Under the pieces are notes generated by a model, which was not told where the DNA came from, made no database searches, and worked only from the letters and a program-made list of their open reading frames with translations. A DNA stretch of 64,000 bases from Chromatocurvus sp964613795 (GTDB lineage Bacteria; Pseudomonadota; Gammaproteobacteria; Pseudomonadales; Halieaceae): assembly GCA_964613795.1 (NCBI GenBank), contig CAZTJR010000002.1, positions 161,599-225,598 on the forward strand. Direction: 5' to 3'. Both the position numbers and the translations under genes were made by a program. This document shows, piece after piece, positions 9,658-19,750 of the stretch; the stretch's first letter is position 1, and every line of letters begins with the position of its first letter.

Positions 9658-9937
9658 GAGCTTTTTCCTTGTGGTGCGTTTGCGCGGACTGCCGTCGATG
9701 TCGGTGCACGGCCGCCGTGATCACGACGAGCAATTCGTCTGACGCCAGCTGTCCCGGTCCCGCGTCGGGATCCGGCGCATCGGCTGGCAACGCCGGAGGC
9801 TTCGCGACGGGATAAAAATGCGCCAGCAGCCGTGACATGAGACCCATCGCGATCACCAGCAAGGTCAGGAAGGCAATGACCGTTCCCATGCCGAATAACG
9901 TGATCTCGACGCCCTGCTCAAACAGTGTGGATGACAT
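9650..9937 (-). CDS. oadG: Oxaloacetate decarboxylase subunit gamma
   Basis: A small membrane subunit thought to assemble the alpha and beta subunits. The ATG at 9937 gives 95 residues: a short N-terminus, one transmembrane helix (about residues 12-34, ITLFGMGTVIAFLTLLVIAM) and a proline-rich cytoplasmic tail ending in a histidine-rich stretch (HRHRRQSAQTHHKE). A His-rich tail that binds zinc is a known OadG trait. It overlaps the oadA start by 8 bp. The family is poorly conserved, so the call rests on topology, tail and position. Confidence 0.88.
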   Translation of the reverse strand: MSSTLFEQGVEITLFGMGTVIAFLTLLVIAMGLMSRLLAHFYPVAKPPALPADAPDPDAGPGQLASDELLVVITAAVHRHRRQSAQTHHKEKAHG

Positions 9938-10045
9938 GAAAGTACCTCTGACGACCGGCAGCTGCATCATAAAACAGCAGACATTCTGATGCCATGCGAG
10001 CTGGGTTACACTCTACACACATTCACCACTGCAGCACCGACTATC

Positions 10046-11011
10046 ATGCGCATTCTGCTGGCCCCGATGGAGGGCGTCATCGATCACACCATGCGCGAGA
10101 TGCTCACCGGTCTCGGGGGCATTGACCGCTGTGTTACTGAATTTCTCCGCGTCAGCGGCCAGCTGCTGCCACCCCGAGTGTTCCATCGTATCTGTCCCGA
10201 GCTGCATCAGGGCGGCCTTACCCGGCACGGCACACCTGTGTTTCTGCAGCTTCTCGGCGGACAGCCACAGGTGCTTGCGGAAAACGCTGCACGAGGCGCA
10301 GAGCTGGGGGCACTGGGCATTGACCTCAACTTCGGCTGCCCGGCAAAAACCGTAAACCGCTCGGATGGCGGCGCCATATTGCTGCGCGAGCCCGGTCGCG
10401 TTCACGCTATCACTGCTGCCGTACGTCGCGCGCTGCCTGCGGCAACCCCCCTGACAGTCAAGGTACGGCTGGGATTTGATGACCGGAGCACCTTCACCGA
10501 TGTCATTGCGGCGATCAGCGACGCCGGCGCCAGCGAAATCGTGATCCACGCGCGCACCCGCCGCGATGGCTACCGCCCTCCAGCCTATTGGGAGGAGATC
10601 CGCCGCGCGCGGTCCTGCACCGCAATATCGCTGGTGGCGAACGGAGAGATTTGGAGCCCGGATGATGCCGTTCGCTGTCGCGAAGCCAGCGGTAGCAGCG
10701 ACCTCATGCTGGGACGTGGCGCATTGTGCCGGCCAGACCTGCCGCGACTGGTACGCAGTGTCGATAGTGGCGATCCGCTGCCACCCATGACCTGGACCGA
10801 GGTGCTCCCGTTGCTGCGACATTTTTTCGAACTCACACTGCGGGGCTACGACGCCCGCTATGCAGGGAACCCACTGAAACAGTGGCTGGTGTATCTGCGC
10901 AGCTACTACCCACAGGGCGCGGTTTTGTTCGAGTCCATCAAGCGACTGCACGATCCCACCGCCATCCGGGGGCACCTTGATTGTGCTGACCGACAGGGCA
11001 TCGCCGCCTGA
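10046..11011 (+). CDS. dusC: tRNA-dihydrouridine synthase C
   Basis: An FMN- and NADPH-dependent reductase of uridine in tRNA. The ATG at 10046 gives 321 residues starting MRILLAPMEGV; an upstream ATG in frame lacks family homology. The protein follows the E. coli DusC pattern closely: TEFLRVSGQLLP, VFHRICPEL, QLLGGQP, the catalytic loop NFGCPAKTVN with Cys98, VKVRLGF, VANGEIW and MLGRGAL. It is divergent from oadG across a 108-bp gap and is followed by the POT transporter 28 bp downstream. Confidence 0.95.
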   Translation: MRILLAPMEGVIDHTMREMLTGLGGIDRCVTEFLRVSGQLLPPRVFHRICPELHQGGLTRHGTPVFLQLLGGQPQVLAENAARGAELGALGIDLNFGCPAKTVNRSDGGAILLREPGRVHAITAAVRRALPAATPLTVKVRLGFDDRSTFTDVIAAISDAGASEIVIHARTRRDGYRPPAYWEEIRRARSCTAISLVANGEIWSPDDAVRCREASGSSDLMLGRGALCRPDLPRLVRSVDSGDPLPPMTWTEVLPLLRHFFELTLRGYDARYAGNPLKQWLVYLRSYYPQGAVLFESIKRLHDPTAIRGHLDCADRQGIAA

Positions 11012-11039
11012 GGCATTGTCAACCAGAGGAAAACCGCGC

Positions 11040-12596
11040 ATGCCTGTAACCACCGTCAGCGATTCCGATCACGGCCTGGACACCGGCTTTTTCGGTCACC
11101 CCACGGGGCTGTTCGTGTGTTTCGCCACGGAGCTCTGGGAGCGCTTTTCCTTTTATGGCATGAAGTATCTTCTGCTTCTGTATTTGACAAAATACCACCT
11201 TTTCAGCGACAGCAACGGACTTGAGGTCCTGGGTGGTTACGCTGCCCTGGTATTTGCCACGCCCGTGCTCGGCGGGCTTATCGCTGACCGCTATCTGGGC
11301 ATGCGCAAAGCCGTGGTTTTCGGCGGCCTGCTGCTGGTGCTCGGCCACCTCGGCATGGCGGTCGAAGGTGAGCAGGCAAGATTCATGGGCGATGAGGTAA
11401 TACGCGACAACGGTGCACTGCAGGTATTCTATTTTTCCCTGGGCCTGATCGTAATAGGGGTGGGCTTCCTCAAGCCCAGCATCTCCACCATCGTCGGAAA
11501 ACTCTATGCAATTGACGATCCGCGCCGTGACGCCGGTTTCACCATCTTCTACATGGGTATCAATCTCGGTGCTTTTACCGCCACGCTGCTCTGCGGATAT
11601 CTGGGAGAGACCTTCGGCTGGCGCTACGGTTTCGGTGCCGCCGGCATTGGAATGCTCATCGGTCTCGCGACATTCCTGCGCGGCCAGCGGCATTTGCAGG
11701 GGCATGCGGAGCCCCCCCGCCCCGAGACTCTCCGTGAGCGTTCGCCCCTGGGCTTGAACAAGGAAAGCACCATTTACGCCGCAGCGCTGCTGGCAGTAGT
11801 GGCCGCCTGGCAGATGCTTCAGTTCCAGGGCGCTGTGGGCACACTGCTGAATGTCCTCGCCATCTCTGTGCTGTGCGGCCTGGTCTGGTTCATCGCGGTC
11901 AAGTGCGATGCCACCGAGCGCAGCCGCATGATCGTCCTCGTCATACTCACCATGTCCAGCGTGCTGTTCTGGTCGCTGTTCGAGCAGAGTGCAGGCTCCA
12001 TGACGCTCTACGCCGACCGGGTCATGGACCGCCATATCTTTGGCGTCCGGCTGACAGCAGCGCAGTTCGGCTCGCTCAACGCATTCTTTATCTTTCTGCT
12101 GGCTCCGCTGTTCGCCTGGTTATGGACCACGCTGGGCCGCCGTGGTCTGGAGCCCTCAACGCCGATCAAGTTTGCGTTTGGCATCGCCCAGGCCGGGCTC
12201 GGCTTCGGCGCACTGGTGCTGGGCGCTGCAAACCCCGACCAGGCGGGGCTGGTCTCCGGTTACTGGATGGTGCTCGCCTACCTGCTCCATACCAGCGGCG
12301 AACTGTGCCTATCGCCGGTCGGTCTGTCTGCCGTAACCAAGCTGGCGGTGCCGAGTATTGCGGGGCTGATGATGGGCGCGTGGTTTCTCGCTACCGCCTA
12401 CTCGCAGCACGTGGCGGCACAGCTGGCAAAGCTGGCGATCGTTGATGCACCGACCGGGGAGATCGCTGACGTCGGCGTCGCGCTGGGACGGTATACCGAC
12501 CTGTTCAGCAGCCTGCTGTGGACCGGGGTCAGCGTCGGTATCATATTGCTGGCCGCCTCGCCGATCCTGCGAAAGATGATGCGCGGCATTCACTGA
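11040..12596 (+). CDS. POT-family proton-dependent peptide transporter
   Basis: An inner-membrane di/tripeptide:proton symporter of the major facilitator superfamily. The ATG at 11040 follows AGAGGA and gives 518 residues. The N-terminus shows the POT signature FATELWERFSFYGMKYLLLL (residues about 24-43), with the proton-coupling ExxER-type motif ELWER. GLIADRYLGMRK follows, and FYMGINLGAF (residues 180-190) is the second PTR2 signature. About 12-14 helices are evident, as in DtpA-type proteins. Which paralogue it corresponds to cannot be decided here. Confidence 0.93.
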   Translation: MPVTTVSDSDHGLDTGFFGHPTGLFVCFATELWERFSFYGMKYLLLLYLTKYHLFSDSNGLEVLGGYAALVFATPVLGGLIADRYLGMRKAVVFGGLLLVLGHLGMAVEGEQARFMGDEVIRDNGALQVFYFSLGLIVIGVGFLKPSISTIVGKLYAIDDPRRDAGFTIFYMGINLGAFTATLLCGYLGETFGWRYGFGAAGIGMLIGLATFLRGQRHLQGHAEPPRPETLRERSPLGLNKESTIYAAALLAVVAAWQMLQFQGAVGTLLNVLAISVLCGLVWFIAVKCDATERSRMIVLVILTMSSVLFWSLFEQSAGSMTLYADRVMDRHIFGVRLTAAQFGSLNAFFIFLLAPLFAWLWTTLGRRGLEPSTPIKFAFGIAQAGLGFGALVLGAANPDQAGLVSGYWMVLAYLLHTSGELCLSPVGLSAVTKLAVPSIAGLMMGAWFLATAYSQHVAAQLAKLAIVDAPTGEIADVGVALGRYTDLFSSLLWTGVSVGIILLAASPILRKMMRGIH

Positions 12597-12604
12597 AGCA
12601 CCTC

Positions 12605-14635
<2,031 letters not shown>

Positions 14636-14711
14636 TCGGGGACTGCTAGCCGCGGTTTGCTGCGCTATACTGCCGCGCAGCGCCATTCAGCTGGCAAGGA
14701 TAACGCCTGTT

Positions 14712-15533
14712 TTGTCTCCTGCACCGCACACCCGCAAAGGCCGATCGCGGCGACCGAAAGTGGCCCTCTTCGTGACCTGTCTGGCCGATGTTTTCAGGCC
14801 ATCCGTGGCATTCGCGAGTCTGGCCCTGCTAAAGGCTGCCGGCTGCAGAGTCAGCGTACCCGAAGCACAGACCTGCTGCGGACAGCCCGGTTACAACAGC
14901 GGGGATTACCGGGGCGCCCGTGATGTCGCCAAGCGCGTTATCGGCATGTTGGAGAACGCCGATTATGTGGTCGCACCCTCCGGATCCTGCGCCGGAATGA
15001 TCGTCAAGCACTATCCCAGCCTGCTTGAGGGGGAGTGGAAAGAACGCGCTCAGGCGCTTGCCAGCCGGACCTGGGAAATCTGCTCGTTTCTGACAGACGT
15101 GATGCCCCTTGCCGCGGTTGATCAGGCCCCGGAAGCCGCATTGACGCGCCGCAGGATCGCTTATCACGACAGCTGCGCGGGCCTGCGCGAACTCAACATT
15201 CGCGAACAACCCCGACGACTGCTGCGTAAGCGCGCTGGCGTGGAGACAGTGGAACTTGAAAAGCGCGACGTCTGCTGCGGCTTTGGTGGGACCTTCTGCG
15301 CCAAGATGCCGGAAATTTCCGCGACCATGGCGTCCGAAAAGCTGCGCGACGCAATCGACTCGGGTGCGGACATGTTGGTTGGCGGTGATCTTGGCTGTCT
15401 ACTCAGCCTCGCCGGGCGCGCCTCGCGGGAGGGCATTTATCTCGAGTTCCGTCACGTGGTCGAGTTGATCCATGACCAGCGGTCTAAAGAAGGCATCGGG
15501 GCGAGCAACGCGAATGAGACCGACACCCAGTGA
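14712..15533 (+). CDS. lutA: Lactate utilisation protein A / LldE, CCG-domain iron-sulfur protein
   Basis: A subunit of the LutABC (LldEFG) complex that oxidises L-lactate to pyruvate. The 273 residues contain two cysteine-rich CCG domains: VTCLADVFRP with TCCGQPGYNSG (about residues 25-65), and YHDSCAGLRELN with DVCCGFGGTFCAKM (about 155-205). No ATG is available at the N-terminus. The TTG at 14712 is the longest start, and a GTG at 14760 (VALFVTCLAD) is equally plausible and matches the usual family beginning. A TATACT box lies at 14666-14671. It is the first of three overlapping genes. Confidence 0.9.
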   Translation: MSPAPHTRKGRSRRPKVALFVTCLADVFRPSVAFASLALLKAAGCRVSVPEAQTCCGQPGYNSGDYRGARDVAKRVIGMLENADYVVAPSGSCAGMIVKHYPSLLEGEWKERAQALASRTWEICSFLTDVMPLAAVDQAPEAALTRRRIAYHDSCAGLRELNIREQPRRLLRKRAGVETVELEKRDVCCGFGGTFCAKMPEISATMASEKLRDAIDSGADMLVGGDLGCLLSLAGRASREGIYLEFRHVVELIHDQRSKEGIGASNANETDTQ

Positions 15534-16957
15534 AACAGACCAGCGCCACATTCCTGCAGAACGCCCATGAAGCCATGCTGCAGCCGCAGCGCTCGGTGAA
15601 CCGCCAGCAACTGGGCACGATGATGCCACAGCTTCGCGATAGCGGCGTGGCCTCGTTCGGCGATTTTGACGCCCTGCGCAGCCATGTCAGCGAGGTGCGG
15701 ACGCACACCCTGGACCACCTCGATCATTACCTTGACAGTTATGTAAAGCAGGCAACGCAGAACGGCAACGAGGTCCACTTTGCCCGCGATGGCGACGAGC
15801 TCAACCGCCTGGTTTCCGATATCTGCCAACGCCATGAGGCCCGGAAGATCGTCAAGGGCAAATCGATGGTGACCGAGGAGACCGCGCTAAACGATCATCT
15901 CATGGCCGAGGGCTTCCAGGTCACCGAGACCGATCTCGGCGAGTATATCCTGCAGGAGGCCGGGGAGACTCCGAGCCATATCGTCGGACCCGCGCTGCAC
16001 AAGCCCGAAGCCGAGATCCGTGATCTGTTTCTCGACAGACACGATCTCGGCGACCGGGAGCTGGGAGATGCGGCCGCCTTGGTGGCAGAAGCGCGCGGGC
16101 TCCTGAGGCAGCGCTTCCTCGATGCGGATGTGGGCATTATCGGCGCCAATGCCTTGATTGCAGAGAGCGGTTATTCTCTGCTGGTAACGAACGAGGGCAA
16201 CGGCGATCTCTGTGCCAATCTGCCGCCGGTGCTGATTGTGTGCACGACGCTGGAGCGCCTGCTGCCGCGCTTCGAGGATGCAATGGACTTGCTGCGCCTG
16301 CTGGCCCGGTCCGCCACAGGACAGCCAATTTCCTGCTACAGCACGCTTTACAGCGGCCCACGTCGTGACGGCGAGGAAGACGGTCCACTGGAAACTCATA
16401 TCATACTGCTCGATAATCGACGCACCGACATTCTGGCCAGCGATTACCGGGAAATGCTGCACTGCGTACGCTGCGGCGCCTGTCTGAATCACTGTCCGGT
16501 CTACGTTGCCGCCGGTGGACACGCCTATGGCTGGGTCTATCCCGGTCCCATGGGATCCATACTGACACCGCTGCTGACCTCACTTGAGGCGAGTCACGAT
16601 CTGCCCAATGCCTGCACTGCGTGCGGCCGCTGCGAGGAAGTCTGCCCGGCCAATATCGCACTGCCGGACCTGCTGCGGGATTTGCGCCAGGAGGAGTTTC
16701 TCACGCAACTCACGCCGCGCCGCTGGCGCCTGGGTATGCGCGCACATGCCTGGCTGCTCACGACACCCGGGCTGTATCGTGCGCTGACAACAGTCGCGGT
16801 GCGGGCCATGACCTGGCTAGCGAGAGGACGCGGCAGCCTGCACAGACTGCCCTTCGCAAAAGGCTGGAGCACGGCGCGGGATTGCCCGGCGCCGGAGTCC
16901 GCCACCACATTCATGCACCAGTACAACAGCCTTAGAAAGTCGCGTCATGGACGATAA
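15530..16957 (+). CDS. lutB: Lactate utilisation protein B / LldF, iron-sulfur protein
   Basis: 475 residues with the LUD (DUF162) domain over the first two thirds, including VKGKSMVTEE and IIGANALIAESG. Two 4Fe-4S cluster motifs follow: CVRCGACLNHCPVY and CTACGRCEEVCPANI (about residues 305-380). The GTG start overlaps the lutA stop (GTGA), so translation is coupled. The three lut genes form one operon; no lactate permease or LldR-type regulator lies beside them. Confidence 0.95.
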   Translation: MKQTSATFLQNAHEAMLQPQRSVNRQQLGTMMPQLRDSGVASFGDFDALRSHVSEVRTHTLDHLDHYLDSYVKQATQNGNEVHFARDGDELNRLVSDICQRHEARKIVKGKSMVTEETALNDHLMAEGFQVTETDLGEYILQEAGETPSHIVGPALHKPEAEIRDLFLDRHDLGDRELGDAAALVAEARGLLRQRFLDADVGIIGANALIAESGYSLLVTNEGNGDLCANLPPVLIVCTTLERLLPRFEDAMDLLRLLARSATGQPISCYSTLYSGPRRDGEEDGPLETHIILLDNRRTDILASDYREMLHCVRCGACLNHCPVYVAAGGHAYGWVYPGPMGSILTPLLTSLEASHDLPNACTACGRCEEVCPANIALPDLLRDLRQEEFLTQLTPRRWRLGMRAHAWLLTTPGLYRALTTVAVRAMTWLARGRGSLHRLPFAKGWSTARDCPAPESATTFMHQYNSLRKSRHGR

Positions 16958-17666
16958 CAAGGGGGCGCAGTCCATAATAGAGGCGCGTGTCAGAACGAGT
17001 AGCCGGCGCGCAGACCCCAGAGACATTGCCCATGAGCTGAGGGCGATCGGCAGGGGCCCCGCCGCCAGATCGCGACACAGGGACACGCATGTCACCTTTC
17101 TGGCAAACGTTCTCGATAACCACGGCGATGCCCGCGGTGTGGAAAACCGGTCGGGCGCCGTGGCCTGCATCGGCGACTATGTCGCTCGGCGATTCGGCAG
17201 GCGCAAAGTGGTGGCTGGCAAAGATGCGCGACTGGCGGCCCTGCCATGGCGCGAGGCAGGTCTGCTGCCGCGCTTTGGCGTGGTGGACAGTGGCGACAAG
17301 GTAAGCGTGAGCTATGCCCGCCGGGCAATCGCCGAAACGGGCAGTATCGTTCTGGAGAGCGGGCGCGACAGTCCTGTCAGCAACAGCCTGCTGGCGGAAA
17401 ACCACATTGTGCTGGTGGATGCGGCTGATGTGTACGACCGACTGGAAGATGCCTGGCACTCAGGAAATACTGACAGCAATCGCCCGCGCTGTCTACAGAT
17501 CATCTCAGGGCCCTCCAGCACCGCCGACATTGCACTGAATATGGTGTATGGCGCACAGGGACCAAAAGCCTGGCTGGTGATCCTGATCGCCACGGACGGG
17601 CCCGGGCTGGCGAAGACAGCCCGCGACGTCGCTGCTATCAGGGCGCGGCCAGGGGCTCGTAGCTGA
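16947..17666 (+). CDS. lutC: Lactate utilisation protein C / LldG
   Basis: 239 residues of the LUD domain without iron-sulfur motifs, the third subunit of the lactate oxidation complex. It carries the family segments GSIVLESG, SLLAENHIVLV and the C-terminal SGPSSTADI. The ATG start lies 11 bp inside the lutB end. The 3' end overlaps the convergent SYLF gene by 29 bp. This member has a shorter N-terminal part than many, and the C-terminus after AWLVILIATDGPG is low-complexity and alanine/arginine-rich. Confidence 0.88.
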   Translation: MDDNKGAQSIIEARVRTSSRRADPRDIAHELRAIGRGPAARSRHRDTHVTFLANVLDNHGDARGVENRSGAVACIGDYVARRFGRRKVVAGKDARLAALPWREAGLLPRFGVVDSGDKVSVSYARRAIAETGSIVLESGRDSPVSNSLLAENHIVLVDAADVYDRLEDAWHSGNTDSNRPRCLQIISGPSSTADIALNMVYGAQGPKAWLVILIATDGPGLAKTARDVAAIRARPGARS

Positions 17667-18222
17667 ACTTCTGTCCCCCGATAGTTGCCTCATACATCAG
17701 GCCTCCCCTGGCGATGGTGAATACCGCCATGCCCTTGCGATAACCCGAGTGCCTCGCTGTGGCATCATTGCGACCACCGCTGGCGCCGGCAGAGACGCCC
17801 CCGCCGGTATTGGCTTCAGCGGAGATGCCAGCAGTTATAGCCACAGCCGTAGCCTGAGCAGAGAATTCAAAATTTCCCGAGGTGAATATCTCAAAGGCTC
17901 GCGCGTCCTCGAAAAAGATGATCTGGCTGTAGGCCTGCCCCCCGAACTGCAGGCCCATCGTGAACTGGGTCATGGAGACATCGCCCACATATTCGCCCTG
18001 CCGATAGACACGGCCCTTACCATAGGCACCCCCAAGACCGATGCCACCCTTGCCAATCGTGGGAAACAGGGCATAGCCATAAGCGGTATTGAAAAACCGG
18101 TCAGTTTCCTCTGCGCTGTCGAAGGATTCCAGCGCTTCCTGGTATTTGTCGGCGTACGCTGCGCCAGTAGTAAAGAAGAGCAGTAACAGAATCGAAGTGA
18201 AACGTTGAGCAGACAATCGCAT
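17638..18222 (-). CDS. SYLF/YSC84-domain lipid-binding protein, exported
   Basis: A 194-residue secreted protein. The ATG at 18222 is chosen because GGAG lies 9 bp upstream and a clear signal peptide follows (SILLLLFFTTGAAYADK). The mature part matches the Ysc84/SYLF domain: AYGYALFPTIGKGGIGLGGA, GKGRVYRQG, VSMTQFTMGLQFGGQAYSQI and FTIARGGLMYEA. SYLF proteins bind lipids or membranes, and the bacterial role is not settled. It is convergent with lutC and overlaps it by 29 bp. Confidence 0.88.
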   Translation of the reverse strand: MRLSAQRFTSILLLLFFTTGAAYADKYQEALESFDSAEETDRFFNTAYGYALFPTIGKGGIGLGGAYGKGRVYRQGEYVGDVSMTQFTMGLQFGGQAYSQIIFFEDARAFEIFTSGNFEFSAQATAVAITAGISAEANTGGGVSAGASGGRNDATARHSGYRKGMAVFTIARGGLMYEATIGGQKFSYEPLAAP

Positions 18223-18365
18223 AGTGGTTATCTCCACGGCAGAATCGGGGCTCCGTCAAAAGAGACAGGAGCCGGACGATCTCGCCACGCACTGTCTGGG
18301 TGACGGATCACAGGTTAAGTTTAAAACAGAACGTCCGGCCCGCACCAGCGCACTCCCATCGGGTG

Positions 18366-19583
18366 TCAGGTAAAGCGGTTGACGATCTGCTTGCCGAGCG
18401 CCATCAGGTGCACCTGATCCGGGCCATCCGCCTGACGACACCAGCGCGCATAGTTAAATGCCTCCGCCATGCAATAATCCTCGGTCAGGCCGCCTGCGCC
18501 GTGCATCTGCATGCAGCGATCAATCACGGTCTGCATCATGATGGGAACACTGGTCTTGCTCGCGGCTATCATGTCGCGCGCGTCCTGCGGGCCCACCTCG
18601 TCCATGCGCTGACAGGTTTTCAGCACCAGCAGCCGGGCCATCTCAATCTCCGAAAAACAGCGAGCAATATCCTCGCGAACCGACTGGTGCTGACTCAAGG
18701 TACGACCAAACGTCGTCCGCGTCTGCACCCGCGCACACGTCAGCTCCAGCGAACGCTGGGCAGCACCGATCAGGCGCATGCAGTGGTGGATACGCCCGGG
18801 GCCCAGGCGACCCTGGGCAATCTCGAAACCGCGGCCTGCGCCGAGCAGCATGTTCTCCAGAGGCACTCGCACGTCTTTGAAATCCACCTCGGCATGCCCA
18901 AGTGGCGCATCGTCGTAGCCCAGCGTCGTCAGCGGACGTACCAGCGTCACCCCCGGCGTATCCTTGGGGACGAGAACCTGAGACTGCTGCAGGTGGCGAT
19001 TGGGGTTATCGGGGTCCGACTTCCCCATGACAATGAAGATCTTCGTTCGCTCGTACATCGCATTGGTAATGAACCATTTGCGTCCGTTCAATACCCATTC
19101 GTCACCCTCTCGCTCTATCCGCAGTTCGATATTGGTGGCATCCGATGACGCCACCTGCGGCTCCGTCATCGCGTAAGACGATCGGATCTCGCCCGACAGC
19201 AGTGGACGCAGCCAGCGCTCTTGCTGCGCGGCGTCTCCGTAGTTCATCAACACCTCCATGTTGCCGGTATCGGGCGCGTTACAGTTGAAAATTTCCGGCG
19301 ACCAGAGAACGCGCCCCATCATTTCTGCCATTGGCGCATAATCAACATTGCTGAAACCGCCATGATCGCAATACTCGGCGTGGTGCGGTGAAACGAACAG
19401 GTTCCACAGGCCCGCCTCCCGGGCCCTGGACTTCAGTTCATCCATCAGCGGCACAGGCGCAAAGCGCGACTCCGACTCGTGCAGCTGTCGGGCATAGAGC
19501 GCCTCGTTTGGGTAGACATGTTCATCCATGAAAGCCTGCAGCCGCGACTGGAAGGCCCGCGACTGGTTGCTGAATTCGTACAC
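18366..19583 (-). CDS. Acyl-CoA dehydrogenase, ADGPD (ACAD10/11-like) type
   Basis: A FAD-dependent acyl-CoA dehydrogenase of 405 residues. A GTG at 19583 is preferred over the ATG five codons upstream because AGGAG lies at the right distance before the GTG. Seen: AMTEPQVASSDATN (flavin/substrate loop), WFITNA, LLGAGRGFEIAQGRLGPGRIHH, and near the C-terminus ADGPDQVH, where classical enzymes have YEGT with the catalytic Glu. The ADGPD form is typical of ACAD10/11-like enzymes. It is a close paralogue of the gene at 47964 and carries an operator-like TTGTAGGACTA upstream. The substrate is unknown. Confidence 0.92.
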   Translation of the reverse strand: MYEFSNQSRAFQSRLQAFMDEHVYPNEALYARQLHESESRFAPVPLMDELKSRAREAGLWNLFVSPHHAEYCDHGGFSNVDYAPMAEMMGRVLWSPEIFNCNAPDTGNMEVLMNYGDAAQQERWLRPLLSGEIRSSYAMTEPQVASSDATNIELRIEREGDEWVLNGRKWFITNAMYERTKIFIVMGKSDPDNPNRHLQQSQVLVPKDTPGVTLVRPLTTLGYDDAPLGHAEVDFKDVRVPLENMLLGAGRGFEIAQGRLGPGRIHHCMRLIGAAQRSLELTCARVQTRTTFGRTLSQHQSVREDIARCFSEIEMARLLVLKTCQRMDEVGPQDARDMIAASKTSVPIMMQTVIDRCMQMHGAGGLTEDYCMAEAFNYARWCRQADGPDQVHLMALGKQIVNRFT

Positions 19584-19649
19584 CTTACTTCTCCTCATTC
19601 GTCAGGTGGATCGCATCAAGGATTGACCGTCCTCTAGCGGGCAGGCGGA

Positions 19650-19660
19650 TTGTAGGACTA
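19650..19660. promoter_or_regulatory. GntR-type operator candidate TTGTAGGACTA
   Basis: It fits the FCD/GntR half-site pattern TNGTnnnACNA and lies 67 bp upstream of the GTG start of the acyl-CoA dehydrogenase, in the gap before the DUF1302 terminator. It is a weaker member of the set described in the findings. Confidence 0.4.
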
Positions 19661-19698
19661 GTATGCCACTATGAGGGGTGCAGCGTTGCAAGGACTAT

Positions 19699-19733
19699 AA
19701 AAAAACCCGCCGCCGGAGAACCGGAAGCGGGTT
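19699..19733 (-). terminator. Rho-independent terminator after the DUF1302 gene
   Basis: Reading the minus strand, AACCCGC and GCGGGTT arms (19704-19710 with 19727-19733) close on a GC-rich loop, followed by a run of seven Ts. It lies 18 bp after the DUF1302 stop and separates that operon from the downstream acyl-CoA dehydrogenase. Confidence 0.85.
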
Positions 19734-19750
19734 CAAGGCACATCGCTCGC